In this document: in pieces, positions 14,099-26,137 of the stretch
Numbering within the stretch: position 1 is the first letter of the stretch
How the letters are laid out: every line of letters starts with the position of its first letter
Assembly (NCBI GenBank): GCA_022393335.1
Contig: JAJEKB010021090.1
Coordinates: 870,767 to 934,766, forward strand
DNA from: Macrotrachela quadricornifera
Lineage: Eukaryota; Rotifera; Eurotatoria; Philodinida; Philodinidae
DNA length: 64,000 bases
Direction of reading: 5' to 3'
Notes under the pieces: model-generated
What the model saw: only the letters and a program-made list of their open reading frames with translations
What the model was told of the DNA's origin: nothing
Databases searched by the model: none
Translations under genes and position numbers: made by a program

Positions 14099-14402
14099 AG
14101 TCAAAATTTCTGTTAATAACAAGTGAAAAATTTGGTTACGTCGATCATGTGATACTTATTGTTAAATGATAACAAAGTTGTGATAACCTCGTGAAAGTGT
14201 GTTTTTTCTCCTATTCATTATTCTTTTCTTTGAGCCTTTTTTTCCATTTTCCTTTTTCTTTTCTCTCTTCTTTCTTTTCTTATTTCGTTTCTTTCCTTCA
14301 CTTTCTCTTTCTTCTAAATCATTTGCTGGTGTACTAATTGATGTTTTTGTTAATTGTTAATCTTTTAATGGAACAATAAACTGAATGTTCAAAAAAAAAA
14401 TC
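13202..14402 (+). mobile_element. 5'-truncated non-LTR retrotransposon (LINE) copy
   Basis: The copy starts inside the reverse-transcriptase domain: 13229-13246 encodes LFADDL, the RT active-site motif, and about 13470-13500 encodes the KCLGVHI motif that follows it in LINEs. The frame is broken by stops and shifts. The C-terminal part survives as an open stretch at 13736-14098. The 3' end carries an aataaa (14356-14361) and ends in ten A residues at 14391-14400. The 9-bp duplication 'gtctctcta' flanks the insertion (13193-13201 and 14403-14411), as expected for target-primed reverse transcription. It cannot be autonomous. Confidence 0.85.
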
Positions 14403-14411
14403 GTCTCTCTA

Positions 14412-15310
14412 CTTGAATAACAAACAAAAAGTTATAATATGAATACGTGAAGAAGTATAGAAAAAAATTAGGAGAAATTGAAACAAATAACGCGGCGCAA
14501 TTGCCGCTGACCCTCTACTGAAAGGATGTGATCATATCGGTCACTACACTAAAGATTTGCTTTAGTTCATTAATCGAATCACTTGATGAGTTCTCAGAAA
14601 GTCTTTTACTGTAACTCATTTTACTTAGTATAAGCCTCTCAAATCAATATCTAGTCGTTGACATGCATTGCCTATTTTTCTATTTTCTTATCAACCAGAT
14701 GAACATTTCCACACATGAAAACTAAGTTGCTCGTATTGAATGAATTCGTAATGAAAGACTTTTAGAATTTACATAACATTGTGTGACTTTCAGCACAGAC
14801 TTCAATCTCTCGTTTGTTTTCAAGAAAGTGATAATCTGTCGGATTCGTTCTCGAAGGGATATCAATTAAATTCTTGAGAACAGTCATTCAAGCTACTTAA
14901 GGCTTTTCAAGTCTATACATTCAATTAACTTTCCAAATTGACGTCTAGCTGTTCCTATGGACATCTCCATTATATCCTTCATTTTTTATTTATTTTTCGA
15001 GGGGAATATAAGATTTAAAAAAGAAAAGAAATACGCACACGTTTCTTTTCCGAAGAGAGAGCAAACAAAGCCGAAGCACAACGGACCAGAGACAAGCTCG
15101 AATTCACATTCTTCAACTTCGATAAGCCTCGGACAAGTTTTGTTGAAGACGATTCTTAGTACCTAATTACTATCTAAAAATGAAGGATGAACGAAGGCAC
15201 TTAACTCATTCTGCGTATACCCTCCTTCCAGTAGAGGGAATATTAGATTTAAGTCGCTGATCCATTAACAATAATATATTTTACTGCATTTTATTTCATA
15301 AAAGTAAATA
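14412..15310. other. Intergenic region, no gene recognised
   Basis: AT-rich, stop-rich sequence. A 69-codon open frame at 14957-15166 has no recognisable domain and is not supported as a gene. Confidence 0.5.
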
Positions 15311-16110
15311 CCCATGTGATGTACACCGGACAAAAGCCGGCGGTTAAACGCGGTTTTATCGGTCCGGTTACCGGCTCCCAAAACCGCGGCAAACCATAGT
15401 TAACCGATGCTAGTATGTGCAACTAGGCAATATCGTTTGCTCTATTCTTTGAACGTTTGCATAGCAAAATTTTACAAATATTTTTAGATTCATAGAATTT
15501 TTATTTCACGCAAAATAAAGGTACAAAAAAATGTAAAAATACAAAAAATCAACACAAAATAGTGAGAAATAAATTTAAAAAAATAAATTTAAAAAAAAAG
15601 TATAAAAATTGTTAGAATCAATAAAAAAAATTAAAGAAAATAAATCTAAAAATAATAAATATTAAAAGGATGAATCTGAAACAGTATAGAATTAAAAAAA
15701 ATTCAATAAATTTCCAAACAATTAAAGTAAAAAGTGAATATTAAAAACTTAAATATAAAAAAGATTAATGCGTGCTTGAACTTTGTCGTCGTTAAGATGT
15801 ATTCGTGTCTTTCAGCAGGAAAAAAACGAAATAATACAGCATATGTATATGTATATGTATATATATTTTTTTTTTTTTCGTTCTGTATAGCTGTTCTATT
15901 TCTATTATATATAGTTCATCGGAATATTATCGGTTTACCGCCGATTTTTTTCGATAAACCGCGGTTAACCATCGGTTTGCCCGATTTTATCGGTTAACCA
16001 TCGGTTTGTCCGGTTAACCGCTAGCTTTCTCCTGTAAACCGCGGTTAACCGTCTGTTTTTCCGGTTCGACCGGTTTACCGCTAAAAGTGATCCGGTATTC
16101 ATGACATGGG
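15311..16110. mobile_element. 800-bp TIR element with CCGGTTAACC-type subterminal repeats
   Basis: The left end begins 'cccatgtgatgtacaccgga' and the right end, read in reverse complement, begins 'cccatgtcatgaataccgga', so the TIRs match closely. Both subterminal regions (15330-15410 and 15925-16085) are packed with variants of 'cggttaaccgcggtttaccg'; the middle is A-rich filler with no transposase. The trinucleotide 'ata' flanks both ends (15308-15310 and 16111-16113) and may be a short target duplication. Clustered subterminal motifs of this kind usually bind the transposase. Confidence 0.75.
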
Positions 16111-16484
16111 ATACCGATCAATGGGAACATCTTCTTGAATGACACGAGTCAATCATATACATGAAACATATCGATCACAACTTCTTCAACAACAACTTCA
16201 ATTTTTATCGATATAAAATTTGTGATATTATTGTTTATTCGATATGCTCCCACTCAAGTACCTTCGAGCTTAACACTAAAGACACCAAAATGATAAAATA
16301 GAGTCTGAGTTTTAACTTTAGCTTTTATTTCTTTATATAGAGTATTAGAATCAGAAAAACTAATGAGAACATCAAAAAGCTTATATTTGAGTGACATTGA
16401 AAAGGTTATTTCTAATTAAGCTTGAATACATAAAGAGCAATTGAAATACATTGAAAGCAAGATATAAGAATAAAAGTTAAATTG

Positions 16485-19400
16485 TTAAATATCATCTGAG
16501 ACAGATACTGTTGGAGCAACTTGAATATTTGTATGACGATGTACCCTTGATCGATATTCTTGAATCAGTCTAATCAATCGTCGAATTAATTTAACTAATC
16601 GAGGAATAATAAATTGATAAACAGTAACAAGACCACCAATTAAACCAATGATTGTAGTAATAATATAAATAAGATCATATTTAACAATATAAGTATACTT
16701 ACATTCAATAGGATGACATTGTTCGTAGTAAGCTGAAAAGTTAATATGAGTGGACCAAGATTCAATCATTAACTTTTTCACAATATTATCAATTGGTGTA
16801 GTAATATTGTATTGACTTTTGACAGAAGAATTCATAGCAGTTATATTCATAGGAATAGAAGTATAGTTATAAAATGAAATTTTTCGAAGAAAATCATTAA
16901 GCCAACTTTGATTGTAGAATGCAGCTAGATTTGATTTTAAAGTTGCTTCAACCACGTAACAACCAATATAAAAACCTGGAATTGTATAATAGAGAATATT
17001 TTCTGGATAATTATAGAGACCAGCTGGTTGTACGCATGTAGGATCATCATAACATGAGCATAATATTCCTGATAAAAGATAGTTTCTAGGTCGAGTTAAC
17101 ATTTGAACGTTAGTTCCATTTATTGCAGTAATTTCTAGTGTTATTGACGTTTCGCGGCCAGAAAGAAGAACATTTGCTTGTGTTGTATCACGAATTGTTT
17201 GCAATGAGGTGATGAATGTATTTTCATTTGATGAAATGAATAGATCAATTAAAGATTGTCCTTGTTGAACAAGTTCATTTTGTGAAATAATATCAATAGT
17301 GATAAAAGATGTTTTACCAAACTCTAAAAGACCATCGTTGATTATCGTAAACGATAAACGACAAAATGATTGAATCGTTCGAAATATAAATCCTCCAACA
17401 TTACGAAAATCTGCAATGGACACAGTTGTATCGATAGATACGTTGTTAAATGTGATTATCCATTTATCATCAATAAAAACACTTTCACATGCTTGATGAA
17501 ATATAGGTTGAATGGTAAGAAAAGTTTTTTGTGGAAAAATAATATTTTTACATGGACATTTGAGTGTTTGAGAATGACTATCATATAGTAATTGATATTG
17601 TTCTACTGAAGGATTCATGATTGTAACAGTTTTTATTAGTTGGACTTGCGATGAATAAATAGTAAGAACAACAACTGATAGAATAAGAAAAATCAAAAAT
17701 ATACGAGTCGAAATAATTTGATTTTGAATTTCATATTCATTAATTTCATTTGGATTATCTGAAGAAAAGAGATTGAGTTGACGAAATCGATTAATAATGA
17801 ATTGAATTGAGAAAGTAAATGTATTTGTCGTAGAAGATATTTCTTGATGATTTTCGTGTCGACAACGAATATATAATGCATATATTCCTTTAATTAAATA
17901 AGGAATAATAAATTGTAATATTTTTATAAGACCACCAATAAGACCAAATATTGTTGTTACAATGAACCAAAATGAATTAGTTTCAATTAATGTATATGTA
18001 CAACTATCAGGACGACATTCTTTATAAAAATCACGATGAGATATTGAATAATTCCAATAATCAACAAATATTTCATTTAAAATATCATCTATACTTGATT
18101 TTACTTTAAAATGAACAAGATTATTAATGTCCATAGCATTAACACTATCCATGTTAAGCCAATATGACATTCGATCGACACAAGATTGATTGAAAAGACA
18201 AATAAATGTTGAATAACGAATTCCATCACTAAAGAAACAGTCTAAAAACAGATCGGGAACCGTGAAATGTATCAGAAAACTGTTTAAAGTTTGCTCATAC
18301 GAATATGTTCTAAATGGCATGTAACATTTTTGAGCAAGTAAACAGTAACAATACGAAAGTGTATAAGTATTATTAATAAAATAATACGAATATACTGTAC
18401 CAAAAGAACCTTTAAAGTATGGTGGATTAGCATTGTCAACGACGAACACAAAATTTGTCATACGACTACTCATGAGTCCATTACTTTGTGTCATATTTGA
18501 GCTAAGCGCAAGATTACGTGCAAATGTACGAGTCATTGATGATATGAATGAAGTTATAATTGCTTCTGTTTCAACAACAAATGTTAACGGAGTTAGGGCT
18601 TCATTGATAATAAAGAGTGATGTATTGAATGATATAAGACTATTAGTTATATGATTAGCACAGATTTTACAGTAAGAGGCAAGACTATTGAAAAAAGGAG
18701 CAGCAAATGTGCGAAAATCTTCAAAAATATAACCTTTCAATAATATCAAAGAATCAAGCCATTCTTGTTGAATGAAATCGGATGAACAAAATGGATGAAA
18801 AGTATATTTGAGTTGAATAAATTTTTCATAGGCTACTGTAAGTGTTGAACAAGGACAAGAAAGTGTTGAATTTATATGTGGATCAGATTGTAAACTAATA
18901 AATTGATCAAATGTAGGAGATTCAATCTTATGCAAAGTAACAACCTTTTCGGTACCATAATAAGAGATTAAAATAATCAGTGATAATATAAGAATTATAA
19001 TGAACAATCGAGTAGATATTATTTGTTGTTTAACTTCGATTTCAGTTGATGTTAAATATGGTTTTGAAAAGTAATTATAAGCACGAAGACGTTCCAACAG
19101 AGAATAATGAATAGTAGGATCTCAAAATATAAATATTAATCATCATCATCATCATTAAATGAAGATTAAAGTCATTTTACTTACTTAATTCATTTGTTCT
19201 TGTTGGATCAGGTTTAAATCGATGTCGTAGAAATTTTACAAGACGAGGAATAATAATATAAAGAACTTTTGTTAAACCTCCAACAAGACTAATTAATGTT
19301 GTAATTATATAAATAAGATTAAATTTTGAATTATATGAATAAGTACAAGATGAAACTTGACATTGAATGAAATATTTCTCATATGAAACATTTTTATTCC

Positions 19401-20430
19401 ATTTTTCGACCATAATCTTAGAAATAAGTTGATCAATTCTAGAAGATACATTGAAATTATTTTCATTTGACAAATTTAAAGGTGAAATTGAATTATTAAA
19501 TAATAAAGATGGTTGAAGATACAATTCAATCATTTCAATACATGATATTTTATATAAACATTCAAGTGTAGATTGTCGAACAGCTTCAACTAAATAACAT
19601 CCTTTATAAAGACCTGGGATTGTAAATAATAATGATGAATTTATTCGACGATCTTCTAATGTTAAAGGAGCAATACAAGTGTAGGTAGCATCACAACTAC
19701 ATCTACCATCTGCATATAATCGAGGTGTTGGACTTAATAGCTTTTGTATTGAATCATATTGAAGTACAGTATTACTGAGTAGACCGGATAAAAGTTGATT
19801 TTCTTGAATTGAAAATTGAATAAGATTAAATGATTGATAATATTTAAGTTCAGTTGATGATTGAAATATTTGGATAATTCCATCAATTTGTTTATTAAAT
19901 ACACTTTCACTAAGAAGTTTTGCTGTAATGAATTTATCTGAATTGTATGTTTGTATAGCATTAAGAATTGTTTCATTTGCTCGATGACAAAATGAAGCAA
20001 GAGTGAGAAAGATTAATGCACTTAAATAACTAAAATCTTCTGATATATGTAGATCTGCTGATGAACCAATATGATCTATCCAATTTTTTGTGATAAAATT
20101 CGAAGAACATATTTGATGAAATTCTACTTCTATTAAAATGAATGAATCATGAAAGATAGCAACATTATCACATGAACATCGAAGTGTTTCGGGATAAAGA
20201 GATGATAAAAATTTATATTTATCATAAGATGGATTTTTTTCATTAATAGTATGTGTAATATTTGTTTGAGCAGCATAAATAAAGATTATAACAACACTCA
20301 ATATAAGTAAGAAAATAAATATGACAGTTGAAATTTTCTCATTTTTCAATTCATATTCATTATTTGCAGTGTTAGGTGTTGCAAAAATATTGACATTTTT
20401 GAGACGTGATAACAATGAATAAACCAGCAT
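16485..20430 (-). CDS. Three-module transmembrane protein with Cys-rich ectodomains
   Basis: Two exons on the minus strand, 20430-19185 and 19120-16485, are joined by a 64-bp phase-1 intron (GTAAGT...TTTGAG) and give 1293 codons. The protein is three homologous modules (about residues 1-415, 416-840 and 841-1293). Each module has a short N-terminal tail, a TM helix (for example 'STRLFIIILILSLIILISYY'), about 300 residues with conserved cysteines and many N-x-S/T sites, then 'CxPxxCxYT', a second hydrophobic segment with 'GLIGGL', an 'IIPRLVK' motif and a basic tail. Ectodomain landmarks are a CPC motif, 'FHxxCSS', a Cys-rich block before 'IPGxYxGC' and 'W' positions. I cannot assign a named family. 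Six TM segments and three ectodomains are predicted. Function is unknown; a receptor or channel role would be speculation. Confidence 0.8.
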
Positions 20431-20623
20431 TTTTACTTTTAATGTATTTATCTGTTAAATGACAAAAGAAATTCTAGATTCTATTCACTATATCTAATTG
20501 AGAAAATAGAAATTATACTCTGGAACTATTTTAAAATAGATGAAAAGAGTAGTTAATTAAGAAAAAGACGTTATTTGTTATTATTTAAAATATTTGTTTG
20601 AAACAACATGAAAAATCAAACTA

Positions 20624-20659
20624 TTGAATCTATGAATATTGCTATATTCATAGATTCAA
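20624..20659. repeat. Perfect 16-bp hairpin upstream of the three-module gene
   Basis: 'ttgaatctatgaatat' is followed by a four-base loop and its exact reverse complement. It lies about 190 bp upstream of the start codon of the minus-strand gene. It may be a small structural element or a chance palindrome in AT-rich DNA. Confidence 0.5.
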
Positions 20660-22033
20660 AATAGACAATATTGTAAAACAATAGAAAATTATTCTTTTAT
20701 TAACAACTGAGATTTTATTTCTCGGAAAATGAGCAGATTTTCAAATCATGAAGATATTTAAAGAATAAGAAAAAAAAAACAATTGATTTTTATTTTCATT
20801 TGTAAATTTAAATAAAAACATAATAAGACGTCATCAAACATAGTTGTTTATTGTTGAATCAAACACATTATATAAAATATTTCATAACTTTTGTAATTGA
20901 TGAAAATGGTTATTTCATTAATTAATTTTATTTTTCAAATTTCTGAGAAATATATTTTAAAAAAAAAATTCATTGAAGCCATAAAGCGTTTGTCCTTTTC
21001 TCAAATCAACTCATTAAGAATATGTCTTTTTTAACACAAAATTGTTTTATTAAAAATTAATATTATGATATTTCAAGTTAATCTAACATATTCATATTCA
21101 AAATAGTCAATCATAAAATTTATTATCTAATCGATAATTTCAGTGATAGAAATCATTTTCGAATATGTAAATATATTTATAAGAATTAAATTCAATGAAC
21201 ATAATCTATTCATGTGAATTTTCAACTATAGAAATATTATATATCTATGAAAATACTCTAGAAAATCGTACAATTTATTAATTTTATAATAATATTTCAT
21301 GAAAAAAATTGAAGATTAAATTTTATGTAGATTTTTTTCTCATCTTTAAATTAAATCAAGTTATCATACAGATAGTATACAAAAAGAAATATACAATCTA
21401 GAAAACTAATTTTTAACTAAAGAAATTAGATAAATTTAACGTTTTTTTTGTTTTACATTAGTTTAATTAAATATTTAATTTCTTAAAAATCTTATTTAAA
21501 ATAACAATTCAGACAGAATTTAGTTGTTTTTTATTTTAATATGGAAGATTGTTATTAAGAAATTCTTTTATGATAATTTCAGTATGTTCACTCACAAGTA
21601 TGAGCTCATTTTCAATTTCGATTATTTTATTCCTAACAACTTGTATACTTATTGGAAAAAAAATGAGAACAAATTCACGTACAATAAACAATCATTTTAA
21701 AACTGAAAATATAAATAAATACCAAAGATATAGTCATAGACGTTAATCTAAAAGAATTTTAGCTCCTTTTCCAGTGAAAATCAATTCTTTTTCAGTGAAG
21801 AAAAAGTTCAATAATCTTTGCATTCAGAAAATTGTTTTGTTTGGATATCTCGAATCTTTTTTTTTTCAGTGTGTCGATGATGATTCAAACAAGCATAGTG
21901 TAGCTGTATTAATGTTATCATAAAATTTTATTTTTACAAGGAAATTCGGCAAGATGGTATCTTCAATTTTGACTAATTTATATCTTGTTTCATCAAGTAA
22001 AACATTTTAAAGAATCAAAGTGAATATACTCAA
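20660..22033. other. Intergenic region, no gene supported
   Basis: Extremely AT-rich. A 65-codon open frame at 21549-21746 encodes a hydrophobic N-terminal half and a basic C-terminal half, but has no family resemblance or splice context, so I do not call it a gene. Confidence 0.45.
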
Positions 22034-22502
22034 ACTTCTATAATGTGAACACTCTAGGGAATATTAAAAAATGTTCGCTATATAGAACAGTAAAGAGTGT
22101 CTATTGTCTGGCCGAAGATCAATTAGATCTAACACTCACTTCTTATCTTTATTTATTGACCTGTCTCTTTAACTTTGTTTTACAAAAAAAAATTCAATTT
22201 TGCTTTGCTTTGACACTTTACTTTCAACAAAAGTGAAAGAAAAGGAAAAATCTATTGAGTATATATACGGCAAGAAAGGAAAAAATTCTCGACACTTTAC
22301 TGACAACAAGAAAGAAGAAAAATATAATTGCATATGCATCGTAATATAGACAAGAAAAACGTTCACATTAGAGAGATTATTCTAGCAGACGGGAATGAGA
22401 AAAACCGTTCACTATTCACTATAAAGAGATGTTCACTATGAAAACGTCTATTTCAAGCAAAAATCGTTTGGCAGGAATTCAGAATGTTCACATTGTAGAA
22501 GT
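22034..22502. mobile_element. Possible MITE with 22-bp terminal inverted repeats
   Basis: 'acttctataatgtgaacact' at 22034 is matched in inverse orientation at 22481-22502 with two mismatches over 22 bp. Further 'gttcactat' motifs cluster near the right end. No target duplication was identified. Confidence 0.5.
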
Positions 22503-22545
22503 GTTCATAGTGGGAGGTCTCAATGTAGACGCAAAACTATCGCTA

Positions 22546-24070
22546 TTCAGCTATATTCCCTCGACTGAAAGGAGGGTCATATGAAAAAAAATAGATTGCT
22601 TGCTTGTCGTCGGGGTCAAAGGTCAAAAAAACATGTTTTCAAGAAAATAACGATTTCTTATAAAGTTTGAACAAAGGTAATCGGGGTCGGGGAATCGATT
22701 GACATGATTAGTTTTTTAGTTTTCTGACCCAAAAAATTATTTTTTTACCAAAAATGTTTTTTTCACCCCCAGGTTTCGAACTAATCAGAAATGTTGGTGA
22801 CTAGATTTCATCAGACCGTGTTTTTTGACCCTAGGTTTCGGACCAATCAGAATTGTTGAGGGCTGGGTGTCACTAGATCCTGTTCCCTCGACCGAAGGGA
22901 GGTCATATGTAAAAACTAAGATGCGTTCGTTTTCTTGTATTCGGGTCAAAGGAACATCATGTTTATATGTCTTCAGGTTTTCGATCAAGCAGATTTCTTT
23001 GCGACCGGGTTTTACCAGAGCATGTTCCATGGTGTATAACGAACACCATTATTTATTGTGGTGATATCTGAGTTGATCAATTGATGTTAGGAATTAGTGA
23101 GGTTTGGTATATTTTATCAAAAACAGCTGCTTTTTTTGTGAGTTGTTGATTTTACCATGGGTTGTGATGAACACAATCGCTTATAGTGCTGGTATCGAAA
23201 TTGATCAATTGATGTTAGAAATGGATAAGGTTTGATATTTTCCGGCAAAAGTAGATGTTTTGTTACAAACTGAGGATTTCGTCATGGTGGGTGATGAACA
23301 GCATTGTGTGTTCTTTTATTCCTTCTTATCCCTTCGACTGAAGGCAGGGTGATATGAAAAAAACTAAAATGCGTTTGTCTGTGTGTTTGTGTGTGTCGCA
23401 GATCAAAAGAACAGAAAGGCTTCAAACTATCATTATAAAGTTTGATCGAAGGTTTTCGAGCTCGGGGAATTCGAATCTAGCATTAGCTTTTTAAAAATTT
23501 TTTGAGATTAATTTTTTCACACAAAGGATGTGTTTTTTACGAAAAAAGTGATTTTTTATAAAGTTTGACCAAAGGTTTACGGGGTCGCTGAATCGAATGG
23601 GACTATTAGTTTTTCAATTTTTTCAAGTAATTTTTTTTTGCTAAAAAAAGACTTTTTTAAGAAAAAAAATGTTTTTTTTAGAAAGTTTGATCAAAGGACA
23701 TCAGGGTAGAGGAATCGATTAGTGATGTCAGTTTCTTAAAATTTTTTTCAGATTAATTTTTTTACACAAAGGAAAGGTTTTTTACAAAAGAATTTTCTTT
23801 ACTTATAAAGTTTGACCAAAAGCTGTCGGGATCAAGAAATCGAATGGTATTATTAGTTTTTCAAGATTTCCAAATGATTTTTTTTGGGTCATAAAAGGTT
23901 TTTTCTAAGAAATCAATGACTTTTAATAAAGTGTCACTAAAGGCCCTTGCGGTCAAGGAATGGAATGATATTATTATTTTATCAAAATTTTCAACGGATT
24001 TCGCTGACTGAAGGGAGGGCCACATAAAAAGTTATAATTTGTTTGCTTGACGTCGGATGTAAGGTCAAAC
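22546..24070 (+). repeat. R1 repeat family cluster with ~125-bp tandem units
   Basis: A 5' module beginning 'cgactgaaaggagggtcata' recurs at about 22560, 22890, 23333 and 24005. Between these lie tandem units of about 120-132 bp, each containing 'aaagtttgaccaaaggt', a 'cggggtcggggaatcga' block and an A/T-rich tail (starts near 22660, 23433, 23565, 23690, 23815 and 23935). A second unit type with 'ttgatcaattgatgttag' occurs at about 23073 and 23197. Related copies occur at 41128-41935 and 51750-52160. Short open frames here are not genes. Confidence 0.7.
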
Positions 24071-26137
24071 GTTAAAGGACAGTATAATAACGTAAAATTA
24101 TCTATCTACAGAATAATCACTGCAATCATTTTCAACACGGTACCATAGGTCAGCGATCGCTGTACCCTAATTTTGAACTGGTCAGAATCTTTTAGGCTAC
24201 AGAATCAGTCAATCATGTTTTTGGCCCTCGAACATCCGAGCAATTAGATCCTTTTGGGCTATGCAGTCCGCCAATCCCGTATTTAGATCCGTGAACATCG
24301 ACCTAATCAGATTCTTCTAGAGTGGTAAGTAAACCCATCGAGCCAGTTCGAGTTTATATAATTTTGTGAGCCGTAATTATATGTTGTGGAAATGGATATT
24401 ACAGTTAAGCCTAGGTCTTTCGAGACGAAAGTATCAGGCGAACATATATTGTAGCTATCTATCTTCGAGCGAGTTAGGTCCTCAAAGTTTTAAACTCATA
24501 TCGGCTAGGATGATTAAGATAGGATTTCTGTAGCCCACGTCATTTTAACTGACGAGCGAGTCTTTTTAGGTGGTAAAAAACTTTTGGATTCAGACTACTT
24601 CTATCTTGTACACCCCAATGAGTAGTGAAATACCCTCAGTTGATTCATCCCCATATTACTTTGGGATGGAGTTATGACCATTTTACTGGTTTTTCGACCT
24701 CTCGCACCCTGTAGACAGCACATCTAAATGAGTGAATTTAGATCTGTAATTATGTCCATAAAGAGATCTTATAATCGTGCGTGAATGAGTCGTTTTTTAA
24801 AAACTCATTATCTCGATAAGGATACATTCGTTTTGTCTGAAAGTTTCAGGTTATACTAATATTTATTGATAATGTTCTGCATGCTATTTGATAGATATTA
24901 GTTCTTTTCATATTCATTTTTAAATGATGTATAAAATAAAATTTTTGTTATTTAGTTGGTTATGAAAATGTTAGAATAAATCTTCTTAGTTATAAAATAA
25001 TTCGGATATTTTTCGGCTTTGCTGCAGAGCAATAAAATTTAAATTGTATATTACTTTATTTAAAGATATATTCATGAATAGTACAACTGGAAATGATATC
25101 AAGAGCACTTTCATTTCCCAACATTCCAGTTAAACACTCTAATTCATCTGTATACTCTGTTATAAATTGCCAATATTAAAGCGATAGAAAATAAATAAAA
25201 AGCACATGGTAACGCTATTGCTACCATAAAATAAAGAGAAAAATTATATTTCTGAATATTTATCTCGGTTGTAAGGGATACTTCTTTCAAATATGATTTT
25301 CTCGCATAATATTGTACTGAACGATTAATTTTGCGTCAACGATTGATTAAATTAGAATAAACGGTATTATTCATATTATTCTGATGCTCAACATAACTAC
25401 CGCAATATATTTATTTCATAACATGGTTAATTCTAATACTAATCACATTTTTAATGTTAGAGCCGAATTTATAGAGGAAAAAAATACCAATAAATTATCA
25501 AAATAGGGTTATAATGAGTTGTTTCAGGAAGACAAAAGTATCAACTTGAGGATAAAAATTCAGTCGAGGGTTAAGCGAGTCAGCCTCGACGAGCGTTATC
25601 TTGTTATAGAATAAACAAAGAAGAAAAAATTAATCAGATATGTTATGAGAAAAAAACAGAAGGGAGTCGAGAGTATTTGACGTATAAAAGAAAAAAAAAT
25701 CATCAATTATTTATTAATAACGTCGTGGACATTGATTTTTTTGTAATACTATTTTAATTGAATTATGTTTTAAAGTGAATATTCATGCTTTGATGTTAAG
25801 AACAGGAAAAACGATCTGATACGAAGTAAGCTTGTCATCTGAAGTAAATGAAAGAAAACAAGTCGTATGAAAATATTTGCGCATATGTGACAGGATATTG
25901 TCGTCCGCATTCGGATTCACTACTTTGGCTATGATCAGAATTATATACACGCAACAGCAATAAGTTTGGAGTCATGGCCAACCAATTCATACTCGATTTA
26001 TGCGAATTTCTCAGTGTTATTCACCTTATTCGTGCATTTTATGATTTTAATTCTCATATTAATGCTCTTCTCTTCAAGCATATCAGAAGACATCGTCTTG
26101 ACTTATTATCAATATCGAAATATAATTACAGATATAT
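24071..26137. other. Intergenic region with an R1-type 3' end
   Basis: No gene recognised. The segment 25566-25610 ('aagcgagtcagcctcgacga' followed by 'gcgtta' and a 'cttgtta' tail) matches the segments at 41893-41930 and 51750-51797. It looks like the conserved 3' boundary of the R1 repeat family. Confidence 0.5.

Noticed and set aside
21549..21746. 65-codon frame with a hydrophobic stretch as a small membrane protein
   Set aside because: It has AT-driven composition, no homology signal and no splice partners.
22546..24070. Helitron as an explanation of R1
   Set aside because: No CTRR end, TC start or A/T target context could be shown, and the 3' stem is weak.
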